Positions 46,365 through 54,780 of a stretch of 64,000 nucleotides of DNA are shown one piece after another. A program made the position numbers and the translations under genes. Below the pieces are notes generated by a model. It saw only the letters and a program-made list of their open reading frames with translations. It did no database searches and was not told the DNA's origin. This DNA is from Algoriphagus sp. PAP.12 (GTDB lineage: Bacteria; Bacteroidota; Bacteroidia; Cytophagales; Cyclobacteriaceae): the NCBI RefSeq assembly GCF_026652115.1, contig NZ_JAPPSQ010000002.1, forward strand, positions 124,001 to 188,000, read 5' to 3'. Within the stretch, counting starts at the first letter, position 1. The number at the start of each line of letters is the position of its first letter.

Positions 46365-46394
46365 AAATTTTAAGAATTTGAGACATTCTACTTG

Positions 46395-46808
46395 CTATTT
46401 ACTCTCCTTGATATAACCCCACCCTTCTTTTTGCTTTTGGATGATCTCCAAAATACCGTCGGGTACAGTTCCAATCCCTTCGATCAAATCTTCCTTTGCT
46501 ATCTCATGTCTTTTCAGAGTCATCTCACAGACAACCATAGAGACATTTTCCCTTTTTAACAGGTCTACAAGAGCTGCTGAAACAGACGACGTATTCTTCA
46601 GAGCCATATTGATTGAACTGCTATACAAAACCAACTCAAACTCTGACTTAGGATAAGCCTCAGACATCATATTGACATGACGAATAGCCGATTGATGTAC
46701 GCCCTCATCAGGGCTAGTGATATCAAAGACAATTTGAACCTCGGGACTCTGTCCAAAAGCATTCAACACTAATATGAAAGCAATTCCAAATACTAAGAGC
46801 TTTTTCAT
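46395..46808 (-). CDS. Exported DsrE-family protein
   Basis: 137 residues. A signal peptide (MKKLLVFGIAFILVLNAFG, cut before QSPEV) leads to a DsrE/DsrF-like fold: VQIVFDITSPDEGVHQSAIRH, ELVLYSSSINMAL, ALVDLLKRENVSMVVCEMTL and the closing IEGIGTVPDGILEIIQKQKEGW. The Cys in VCEMTL occupies the position used in sulphur transfer by cytoplasmic DsrE/TusD proteins, but exported versions are mostly uncharacterised. It lies 10 bases downstream of another DsrE-like gene (46819-47498), so the pair is probably one unit. Confidence 0.85.
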   Translation of the reverse strand: MKKLLVFGIAFILVLNAFGQSPEVQIVFDITSPDEGVHQSAIRHVNMMSEAYPKSEFELVLYSSSINMALKNTSSVSAALVDLLKRENVSMVVCEMTLKRHEIAKEDLIEGIGTVPDGILEIIQKQKEGWGYIKESK

Positions 46809-46818
46809 AATCTAAGAA

Positions 46819-47498
46819 TTAGCCCCCTGCAAATACATATGCGCATCCATGTTTCTGGGCCCTTTGCAAAGCCCAAACACCAGAAGGAACGATTTGGATC
46901 CCCGGTTCAACAGCAGCTTTAAAATCAGCATATACATCAGCCGCTTCCAGTCCCATTTGACCCGCAATGACACCGCTGTAAAAGTTCATTGCAAGATCAC
47001 AAACGCAGAACATAGCACCACGAGCTTGAAGATCTTTAATCCCTTGAATAGCAGGAATTGGGAAATCCCCTTCAGTTGGCGCATAAAAAGGATTCCTTTC
47101 CGAAGGTTGCTGGGTTTTAGGATCATTGATTCCATAAACTGTTCCTAGTTTATATTTCTTCCAAACTGAGCTGTTCATTGCAAATGGAATTGCAGAGTGC
47201 CTTAAAACTGTCATAGCTGTCATATCAGAATCTGGCACGTCAGTTTGATTATTGGTCAGGTAAAATGCCCAGTTCCAGATTATTGGAAATCCATCATGCG
47301 GGGTAGAACCATCATAAACTATACGGTGGGTACCTTTCACTCCTTTAAACCATTCTTCAGCATCATTTAGGATCTTAGTATCAGATTTGGTTTCAGCTTG
47401 GACAATTCCACCGGAAAATGCAGTCAATCCACCAATTGCGGCCCCATAGCTAAGGTCTCAATAAAACTTCTTCGAGAATTACAATTTTCTTTGCTCAT
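46819..47498 (-). pseudogene. Tat-exported DsrE-like protein, frameshifted in its signal peptide
   Basis: The long frame (stop at 46819) opens at a TTG at 47427 within what should be a signal peptide (LTAFSGGIVQAE). In another frame an ATG at 47498 starts MSKENCNSRRSFIETLAMG, a good twin-arginine signal (SRRSF), that then runs into a stop. One extra G in the GGGG run at 47445-47442 would join them as ETLAMGAAIGGLTAFSGG and give a 226-residue protein. The mature domain has FPIIWNWAFYLTN, a CVCDLAMNFYSGVIA block and VPSGVWALQRAQKHGCAYVF, a DsrE-like pattern known from Tat-exported proteins. It may be a true frameshift or a homopolymer sequencing error. Coupled to the DsrE gene downstream. Confidence 0.75.
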
Positions 47499-47837
47499 TT
47501 TAAAAATATTTAAGTTGAACATTCAATAAATATCGTAGAACTAAATAAAAATTGGCTTAGTTAATATAAGAAAAATACAACATAAATAACCACAAACAAC
47601 TCATTTAAAGGTTTTTAAAATTACAATTCTCAAAATAATTAAATTTAACTAAATAATATTTTAACTTAACTATCAGGAATTTTACTAGTTAAAATATTAC
47701 TATTTTTTAAGTACAATTAAATAAAAAAAGTACTATTTAATCAGAGAAATAAAAGTTTTTAAAAAAAAACCAACACCTCGTTACCACTTTTTAATGCTTT
47801 TGTCGCCTTTAGAAATACAACCAAAATTCTATTCGCC
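47499..47837. other. Very AT-rich intergenic region upstream of the cytolysin gene
   Basis: 339 bases between divergent genes, strikingly richer in A/T than the surroundings, with no ORF of note, no long repeat and no exact TAnnTTTG box. It must hold the promoters of the cytolysin-like gene and the DsrE pair. Confidence 0.6.
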
Positions 47838-49367
47838 ATGAAAGCAAATTTTCAAATTTTCAAAAAGGCCATTTTTGCCTTTACTATGGGGATTTTTATG
47901 TATTCCTGTGATTTCGGAAACAATGACGATCCGATCAAAATATCTCCAGATGCTGAGACAATTGGAGAATATCTAAAAGGGTTAAATAACGACCCAAACA
48001 ACGTTTTAAATGTTCAGAGTATCACTGGTTCTTCGCAAAGGACTCAATTAGGAACCAATACCCAGAGCACCAATTTTAGCGGTGGATATACAGAATGTAA
48101 AACTGTCACATATGACCTTAGAAACAATTTTGAAGACATCGCTATCCTAAGACCTACCAATGGGATAATTTATCCCGGAGCATTGGTAATAGCTGATGAA
48201 GCAACTTTAGGAGGATTACCTACACCTGCAGGAGTGGATAGAGCCCCAGTGGATTTACGAATTGATCTCCCAGGCATTGGTGAAGAAGGAAGCTTCACCG
48301 TCGATAGCCCTAGCAATTCCAATGTCCAATCAGCATTGGATGGGGTTTTGGAATATTGGAATGCAAACGCCTATCAGGAAGGCTATGTAAATGCAGCAAA
48401 TTCAAGCTATGTGGCTAAAACTTCCTATAGTTCTCGTCAATTAAGCATGGATCTTGGGCTAAATGTTGAATGGGCAAGAGGAGACGTTTCAGCACAATTC
48501 AGCTATGAATCTACCAATACAGAACGGGTGGCCATGATGGTATTCAAGCAAGTCTTCTACTCAGTAACTATGGATCCTCCTACTAACCCAGGAAATGTTT
48601 TCGGCCCTTCTGCTACACAAGCAGACATAGAGGCTAAGTTTGGACCTAACTCCCCTCCTGCATATGTTCAAGCTGTGAATTATGGCAGAATTATCATGTT
48701 TAGAATGGTTACTACTGAAAGTGCTACTGATGCGGAGCTGGAAGGTACTCTCAACTATGCCACAGGACTCACTAATGTATCTGGAACAGTAGAAACGAAG
48801 TACAAAAGTATTTTGAACAAATCCTCGATCACAGTGGTAACCATCGGAGGAAATGCATCTGTCGCTTCCAATGCAGTTGAAGCAAAGACTTTCGCAGATT
48901 TGAATTATATCATCACTGGAGATAATGCTGTTTATTCCAGAAATAACCCTGGAGTCCCTATCTCCTATAAGCTTCATTATCTCAAAGACAATACGACAGC
49001 CAAACTAGGCTATACCACAGAATATCAAGTAAAGACTTGCACTGATGTAAAGTATCCGGCAAAGAATGTTTCATTGAATAATAAAAATGGATTCTTGGGA
49101 GTAACTATGAGATTCACTATCGCCTATAAGACTAAATCTGGAGGAAATACATATAATCAAACAATTGCCAGTGGAGACATCTCTACCAATACGAAAAAAG
49201 TCAAAACCGTCCCTGCAGGTGCATTTGATATTCGGATCACAGTCGAATACAAAGATGGCTTTAAGTGGAAATTCCTAAGTGATTATGAATACAGCAAACC
49301 GACAGAGCTGTGTTTAGAATCAACTCAAACGTTTACATCGGTTACAGTCAGAGGAGTATCTTGCTAA
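47838..49367 (+). CDS. Thiol-activated (cholesterol-dependent) cytolysin-like lipoprotein
   Basis: 509 residues. The signal ends in MYSC (Cys24), predicting a lipoprotein. Residues about 110-400 align by eye with domains 1-3 of cholesterol-dependent cytolysins: VDLRIDLPGIGEEGSFTVD, VMMVFKQVFYSVTMDPPTN-like (MVFKQVFYSVTMDPP; compare VNFKQIYYTVSVDA in pneumolysin), NPGNVFGPSATQADIEAKF, YGRIIMFRMVTT, ITVVTIGGN and NPGVPISYKLHYLKDN. The C-terminal ~110 residues look like a divergent domain 4. The cholesterol-sensing undecapeptide is replaced by EYKDGFKWKFL, keeping aromatics but without Cys, and no Thr-Leu pair is evident. This matches the CDC-like (CDCL) group known in Bacteroidota. Membrane target unknown; pore formation inferred. 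Confidence 0.85.
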   Translation: MKANFQIFKKAIFAFTMGIFMYSCDFGNNDDPIKISPDAETIGEYLKGLNNDPNNVLNVQSITGSSQRTQLGTNTQSTNFSGGYTECKTVTYDLRNNFEDIAILRPTNGIIYPGALVIADEATLGGLPTPAGVDRAPVDLRIDLPGIGEEGSFTVDSPSNSNVQSALDGVLEYWNANAYQEGYVNAANSSYVAKTSYSSRQLSMDLGLNVEWARGDVSAQFSYESTNTERVAMMVFKQVFYSVTMDPPTNPGNVFGPSATQADIEAKFGPNSPPAYVQAVNYGRIIMFRMVTTESATDAELEGTLNYATGLTNVSGTVETKYKSILNKSSITVVTIGGNASVASNAVEAKTFADLNYIITGDNAVYSRNNPGVPISYKLHYLKDNTTAKLGYTTEYQVKTCTDVKYPAKNVSLNNKNGFLGVTMRFTIAYKTKSGGNTYNQTIASGDISTNTKKVKTVPAGAFDIRITVEYKDGFKWKFLSDYEYSKPTELCLESTQTFTSVTVRGVSC

Positions 49368-49368
49368 A

Positions 49369-51966
49369 TCATTCATTAGATGCCAAGCCCCGATAATATT
49401 CAGCTTTTTCTTTATTATCGGTTGCTTGGTAGGCTGATGCCAAAGATGAATTCAATGAAAGTATTGCCTCTTTGTTCGACTCTTTATCTTCTTGATATGC
49501 ATCCCGGGCTTTCTCTAAATATTCTATGGCGATAGGATAATCCCCCATTGCTAGCAGGCACTCTCCTACCGTCTGTTGGCTTTGGGCGATATCCGGGTGG
49601 CCGTCAGAATAAATACTTTCCCTTATTTCAAGCCCTTTCTTGTAATAAGTGAGGGCTTTTTCATAATTACCTTCTGCTTCTTCAACCTTACCCAAATTGA
49701 CATATGGCGAAGCTTGCCTTGGGTTATTGGCATCCATGGTTACTTGAAAGTTTTCAGCAGCTTTCAAGTAATATTTTTTAGCACTCGGATAATCTTTTAA
49801 ACTAAAGTATGCATTTGCTAAAGATCCAGACAATGCGCCAAAATAATAATGACTTTCTCCCATCAAAGAATCTATGATCACCAATGCCTTTTCATAAATG
49901 GGAATTGCTTCCTCTGCCTTTCCCAATCGAATCAAAGTTCTGGCGGTATTTCCCATACTAGCAACGGTCTCCACATGGTAGTCTCCCAAAATTGTCCTTC
50001 TCTGCCTAAGGGACTCCTGAACGTACCCGAGTGCTATTGAATCCTCCCCTTTTTTCTGATTCAATGTCCCTAGGTAATTATAGGTATAAGCAATTTCTAA
50101 ATGAGGTTCTTCAAACAATTGCTTTTTCATATTTAAAGCCTCCATCAAATACTTCTCAGATTCATCTAATTCACCCATGTCTATCAAATTTGCACCGATC
50201 ATATGAAGACTTGTTGCTAAGTCTAAATTGGGAGGATCAAAATAAGTGAGGTATATATCATAAGCTGCTCTGTAGGAAGAATCAGCCTCGGCATTTCTTC
50301 CCAAATCATACAAGGAGTTTCCTTTTTGGTATAATGTGATGGCCATCATTTCTGAATTCCCAAGCCCATTTTCTTTGAGCAACTGAACAGATTGATTCAC
50401 CAAAACCAGGGAGGTATCTATGTTTCCATAGTAATAATACCCACTTGAAAGCTGAGTCAATCGTTCAGCAGTAATCTCTGGATTTGTATTTGAGAGTGAG
50501 CTATTGATTTCATATGCTTTTTCAGCAGCCTCCATTCCTTTATCATATTGACCGAGGTTAAAAAAAATCGGAGAAAGCCTGGCTAGCATATCCGCATACA
50601 ATTCAGGATTGTCACCTGTGTTTTTCTCCAAATCTTCCAACCCTTTATTAAGTAACTGAACAGCAGTAATGGTATCTGCACCGCCTACATTTGGATCAGC
50701 AGCCAAGAACACATCCGACATTAAATCTGTAATCTGGTTTGCCCGTTTGGCCTCTTCTTGAGCTATATTTCTTTGCTCAGCTAATTGAACGGTATAATAG
50801 ACCCCCATAGCCAAAAGCAAAAGAAACGCCCCTCCAAGTGAGGATAACATTGCTCTATTTCTTCGGAAATACTTTTTGCTTTTGTATGACCATGTGGTCT
50901 TTTCAGCAAGAACTGGATAATTATTCAAGAAAGCTTTGATATCTCTAGTCATCTCATCCACAGACCCATAGCGCTCCTCTGGATTGATTTGCATGGCTTT
51001 GGAACAGATCATTTCCAAATCATCTGCAAAGGGAACATTTCCAAAGTCTGAGAAAAGAGAAAAAGTTAAGCTTTCTCCTTTCAAAATTGCATCCTTCAGG
51101 TTTTGTCGTTCATCAAAAAAGTTGTGAAAAGGATGTTCTCCTGACAACAATTCCTGAAAGATTACTCCCAATGTATACAAATCAGAGTTGGTTCCAACGT
51201 TTGTCTTTTGAATTTGTTCAGGTGACGCATAGGCCAATGTAAAACTACCCGATTGATCTTCTCCTTCTTCCATCATCTTAGAAACCCCAAAATCCAACAA
51301 TTTCACCTGCTCACCTTCATGAACGATGATATTTTGAGGCTTTAAATCAAGATGGGCTATTAAAGATTGGTGTGCATATTTGACAGCTTGGCAAACCTGA
51401 AGAAATAAGTCAATCCGATTATTTAAACCTAGCTTCTCTGCATTACTATGTTCGATTAGATTTTTACCAGAGACCCATTCCATCGTAAAATAAGGTCTCT
51501 CATCATCTGTAAATCCCCCATCATAAAGTCGAGCAATATGTGGATGATTAAGCTTAGCAAGTATCTGTCTTTCCTTTTGAAAAAATTCGCGAAATGAACT
51601 ATTCATCACAACTGGCTTCATTAATTTTATTGCCACCGTCTGATCAAATTGCCTGTCTATTCTTTTTGCTTTAAAAACGGACCCCATAGCCCCTTGCCCT
51701 ACCAAAGATTCTAATTCAAAAGCTCCAATTTTTGAACCTACAAGGTCTTGATCATTTTCCAGAACATTAAATATACTTGGCGCAGAAATATTAAAAATAG
51801 GATGAGCTTCCCGATCTGCTTCTAATAATAATGTCAATTGACTATAAAGGTCTGGATCTATCTCTTGAATTTCATTCAATAAAAGTACCTGATCCTCTAT
51901 GGATAAAGCTGTCAGTTTGTGAAAGGCATTTTCCAATACCTTCCACCCCTCTTTCCTCTTACTCAT
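49369..51966 (-). CDS. Transmembrane Ser/Thr protein kinase with C-terminal TPR array
   Basis: 865 residues. The kinase domain (about 82-345) has the glycine loop VGQGAMGSVF (Gly90-Gly95), VAIKLM (Lys114), catalytic loop HLDLKPQN (Asp207), DFG (Asp225) and the SDLYTLGVIFQELLSG helix. The catalytic loop is HLD, not HRD, so it is a non-RD kinase. A transmembrane helix (about 375-395) is followed by about 10 TPR units (ADSSYRAAYDIY, YYKKGLEIRESIYSDGHPD) predicted outside the membrane. The ECF sigma gene lies 9 bases upstream in the same direction; such sigma-kinase pairs recur in Bacteroidota and Planctomycetes. Its stop is 1 base from the convergent cytolysin gene. Confidence 0.93.
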   Translation of the reverse strand: MSKRKEGWKVLENAFHKLTALSIEDQVLLLNEIQEIDPDLYSQLTLLLEADREAHPIFNISAPSIFNVLENDQDLVGSKIGAFELESLVGQGAMGSVFKAKRIDRQFDQTVAIKLMKPVVMNSSFREFFQKERQILAKLNHPHIARLYDGGFTDDERPYFTMEWVSGKNLIEHSNAEKLGLNNRIDLFLQVCQAVKYAHQSLIAHLDLKPQNIIVHEGEQVKLLDFGVSKMMEEGEDQSGSFTLAYASPEQIQKTNVGTNSDLYTLGVIFQELLSGEHPFHNFFDERQNLKDAILKGESLTFSLFSDFGNVPFADDLEMICSKAMQINPEERYGSVDEMTRDIKAFLNNYPVLAEKTTWSYKSKKYFRRNRAMLSSLGGAFLLLLAMGVYYTVQLAEQRNIAQEEAKRANQITDLMSDVFLAADPNVGGADTITAVQLLNKGLEDLEKNTGDNPELYADMLARLSPIFFNLGQYDKGMEAAEKAYEINSSLSNTNPEITAERLTQLSSGYYYYGNIDTSLVLVNQSVQLLKENGLGNSEMMAITLYQKGNSLYDLGRNAEADSSYRAAYDIYLTYFDPPNLDLATSLHMIGANLIDMGELDESEKYLMEALNMKKQLFEEPHLEIAYTYNYLGTLNQKKGEDSIALGYVQESLRQRRTILGDYHVETVASMGNTARTLIRLGKAEEAIPIYEKALVIIDSLMGESHYYFGALSGSLANAYFSLKDYPSAKKYYLKAAENFQVTMDANNPRQASPYVNLGKVEEAEGNYEKALTYYKKGLEIRESIYSDGHPDIAQSQQTVGECLLAMGDYPIAIEYLEKARDAYQEDKESNKEAILSLNSSLASAYQATDNKEKAEYYRGLASNE

Positions 51967-51975
51967 GGTATTTGC

Positions 51976-52518
51976 CTAGTTTTTTAACTCTTTGCTTAGC
52001 CAAGCCTTTGCTAAACGCCAATCTCTACGGATCGTATCTATAGACAGCCCCATCATTTTGGCAATCTCTTCATGCTTGTATCCTCCAAAAAAATGATACT
52101 CAACGACCCGACAATGTCTATTATTAATAAATTTTAGACGGGTTAACGCCTCATTGAGATTAATAACCTCTTCTGGAGTAGTAAAAATAGCCTGGTTAAC
52201 TGCCCCGTAGGTCAGTTGGATCTGATCTCCTCCTCTTTTTTGTCTCTTTTTCTGCCGAGCATAATCCACTAAAAACCTTCTCATCACAATCGCTGCAATG
52301 GCCATAAAATGAGATTTATTCTGAAAACCACTTTCATGATTTTCCAATTTCAAATACGCTTCATGCACCAAAGCAGATGTATCCAAAGTGTCTGAATTGT
52401 ATTCAAACTTCAACTTTTGTCTCGCCATTTTTGATAACTCATCATAGCAAGTCAAAAATTGAGATTTTAAAATTGAAAAATCGGAAGGTCGAGAACTGAT
52501 AGTAGCAACTGAACTCAT
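51976..52518 (-). CDS. ECF-type RNA polymerase sigma factor (TIGR02999-like)
   Basis: 180 residues from the ATG at 52518 (MSSVATISSRPSD); the frame also reaches a TTG at 52527. Region 2 includes ELSKMARQKLKFEYNSDTLDTSALVHEAYLKL and FMAIAAIVMRRFLVDYARQKKRQKRGG, and region 4 has RVVEYHFFGGYKHEEIAKMMGLSIDTIRRDW. The DTSALVHEAYLKL/HFMAIAA.MRR pattern is the hallmark of the family that is usually encoded next to Ser/Thr kinases. Translationally close to the kinase (9 bases), so kinase activity probably controls this sigma factor. Confidence 0.9.
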   Translation of the reverse strand: MSSVATISSRPSDFSILKSQFLTCYDELSKMARQKLKFEYNSDTLDTSALVHEAYLKLENHESGFQNKSHFMAIAAIVMRRFLVDYARQKKRQKRGGDQIQLTYGAVNQAIFTTPEEVINLNEALTRLKFINNRHCRVVEYHFFGGYKHEEIAKMMGLSIDTIRRDWRLAKAWLSKELKN

Positions 52519-52656
52519 ATAAATCAAATAAATAGTTTAAAAGAACAACTCTAAAGTACAATTTGAAACAGTAAAAGCCTAATTCACAAGGAATTGAACC
52601 CTTTAAAACCGAAAGTCAAGAAAATTATAGAAATTAAGCAGATAAAACACCTCTAT

Positions 52657-53109
52657 ATGAACACTCGATTTTTATTAGTTTTTGCTCTTTGTATATTCCT
52701 TTGTTCCAATTCCGCATTTGCTCAGATTTGGACAGATGACCAATTAAAGAAAATTGACCGATCTTGGGAAGAAGTGAATCTAAGTCCCGATCCCGACTTT
52801 TTGGAGGCTTTTCTTGCAGAGGATTTCATTTGGGTACACAATCATATGTCAATGGTAGACTCCAAGGAAGATGTAGTCAAGAGAGCAAAAAATGCAGTCA
52901 AAAATCCTAATAACAATACTCGGTCCCGCGATTCCAGAGATGTGAAAGTCATCATCGATGGATCAACAGCTATCGTCACAGGAATCACCGTAGTTGACCG
53001 GGGTCCAAAACCAACCACCTATCATTTCATGAGAACTTATGTTCTCAAGGGGAACCAATGGCAATTGCTTGCCAATCATACCATGGCAATCCCAGACGAA
53101 GAAATATAA
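52657..53109 (+). CDS. Exported NTF2-like (DUF4440) protein
   Basis: 150 residues from the ATG at 52657, chosen because a signal peptide follows (MNTRFLLVFALCIFLCSNSA); the frame reaches only to a TTG at 52594. The mature part has the NTF2/SnoaL-like cone: LKKIDRSWEEVNLSPDPDF, FLAEDFIWVHNHMSMVDSK, a VIIDGSTAIVTGITVV strand and HFMRTYVLKGNQWQLLANH. Such exported proteins bind small molecules or act as ketosteroid-isomerase-like enzymes; the substrate is unknown. The M20 peptidase gene starts 26 bases downstream, so they are probably co-transcribed. Confidence 0.82.
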   Translation: MNTRFLLVFALCIFLCSNSAFAQIWTDDQLKKIDRSWEEVNLSPDPDFLEAFLAEDFIWVHNHMSMVDSKEDVVKRAKNAVKNPNNNTRSRDSRDVKVIIDGSTAIVTGITVVDRGPKPTTYHFMRTYVLKGNQWQLLANHTMAIPDEEI

Positions 53110-53135
53110 CCACCAAATAGAACCTTTAATCCTTT

Positions 53136-54674
53136 ATGAAAAAACCTTTACTCCTATTAGGCTTACTTATCCCCATACTGGGATATTCCCAAACTCCAAC
53201 CCAAAAGCAATTGGAGGAACTAACCACTCAAAGTTGGCATCATGGACTTGACCTCCTTAAAGAGATTGTCTCCATGCCAAATGATGCCACTTTCCCAGAA
53301 CAGATTGAAGTAAATATTGCTTGGTGTGAAGATCAGTTTTCCAAAAGAAACTGGACATCGGAAAGACTGGATACGGGAGGCATACCTCTCCTTCTTGCGG
53401 AGAAAAAAGAACCTAATGCGACTAAAACTGCACTTTTGTATTTCCACATTGATGGACAGGCTGTCGACTTATCCAAATGGAATCAAGAAAGTCCCTATAA
53501 ACCTGAACTCAAATCTCAAGAAAAAGGTGGGGACTGGAAAAGCATTCCAATGTCCCTTTTGGATGAAGAATATGATCCAGACTGGAGAATTTTTGCAAGA
53601 TCTTCTTCAGATGACAAAGGACCATTTGCTATGTTTTTGACAGCATGGGATGCCATGATTGGAGCAAATTTATCCCCGGATTATAACATCAAAATCATTT
53701 TGGATTTCGAAGAAGAACAAGGCTCTCCCCTCCTACCAGCGGCAGTTTCCAAATATAAAAATGAATTGGCATCAGACATGATGCTAATCATGGATGGGCC
53801 ACGCCATACTTCAAATCTTCCAACATTGAGCTATGGAGCTCGAGGAATTTCTCAAATGACTTTGACTACTTATGGGCCAAAAACTCCTCAGCATAGCGGA
53901 CATTATGGAAACTATGCTCCCAATCCAGCATTTCTTTTGGCACAGCTATTAGCAAGTATGAAAGATGAGGAAGGAAGAGTGATCATCCCGGAATTTTATG
54001 ATGGTATCAATTTGACTCAAGCAGAAAAAGAAATACTAAAATCAGTCCCAGATGATGAAATCGCTATCCAAAATCGATTGGGATTGGGAAGAACGGACAA
54101 AGTGGGAAATACCTACCAAGAAAGTATTCAGTATCCTTCGCTGAACATTCGAGGTATGGAATCAGCTTGGGTAGGTTCTGAAGCAAGGACAATAGTACCA
54201 GCGACTGCTTTGGCAGAAATCGATATGCGTTTAGTTCCTGAATCTGATCCAGTAAGGCTTTTCGAATTGATCAAAGAGCATATTAAAGAGCAAGGATTTC
54301 AAATCCTAGATCATGACCCAAGTGATGAGGAAAGAATGAAGTATCCAAAAATCGTAAAAATGGATTACTCAATTTCTTATCAGGCATTCCGGACACCAAT
54401 GGATTCTGAAACCGGCGAATGGTTGCGCACAGCTATGAGAAGAGCATTTGATGAAGAACCGATCCAAATTAGAATTTCTGGAGGAAGCATTCCGATCTCA
54501 CCTTTTGTCGATGCTTTAGGAATACCTGCAGTGACAATCCCAACAGTCAATGCAGACAATAATCAACATAGTCCCAATGAAAATATTCGTTTAGGGAATT
54601 ATCGAGAAGGAATTAAAACCATTTTAAGCATCTTGACGCAACCCTTAGAACCAAAATCTATAGAAAAAAAGTAA
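53136..54674 (+). CDS. Exported M20-family metallopeptidase
   Basis: 512 residues. Signal peptide (MKKPLLLLGLLIPILGYSQ). The dizinc M20 pattern is complete: His in LLYFHIDGQ, bridging Asp in SSDDKGPF, catalytic Glu in DFEEEQGS, Asp in LIMDGPRH and the C-terminal His in NADNNQHSPNENIR. A dimerisation domain lies about residues 235-370. It most resembles M20 dipeptidases/carboxypeptidases. It should hydrolyse peptides in the periplasm. Followed by a terminator. Confidence 0.9.
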   Translation: MKKPLLLLGLLIPILGYSQTPTQKQLEELTTQSWHHGLDLLKEIVSMPNDATFPEQIEVNIAWCEDQFSKRNWTSERLDTGGIPLLLAEKKEPNATKTALLYFHIDGQAVDLSKWNQESPYKPELKSQEKGGDWKSIPMSLLDEEYDPDWRIFARSSSDDKGPFAMFLTAWDAMIGANLSPDYNIKIILDFEEEQGSPLLPAAVSKYKNELASDMMLIMDGPRHTSNLPTLSYGARGISQMTLTTYGPKTPQHSGHYGNYAPNPAFLLAQLLASMKDEEGRVIIPEFYDGINLTQAEKEILKSVPDDEIAIQNRLGLGRTDKVGNTYQESIQYPSLNIRGMESAWVGSEARTIVPATALAEIDMRLVPESDPVRLFELIKEHIKEQGFQILDHDPSDEERMKYPKIVKMDYSISYQAFRTPMDSETGEWLRTAMRRAFDEEPIQIRISGGSIPISPFVDALGIPAVTIPTVNADNNQHSPNENIRLGNYREGIKTILSILTQPLEPKSIEKK

Positions 54675-54681
54675 ACATCTG

Positions 54682-54707
54682 AAGGAGGTTCAAATGACCT
54701 CCTTTTT
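54682..54707 (+). terminator. Terminator of the NTF2-M20 unit
   Basis: 8-bp stem AAGGAGGT/ACCTCCTT (54682-54689 with 54697-54704), 7-base loop, then a short T-tract. Confidence 0.82.
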
Positions 54708-54780
54708 ACTTTAAATCAAATTAGTTAGAATAGTAAGCTGGTATTTTTTAATTTTAATCAGTTCAGAAAAACCAATTGTT

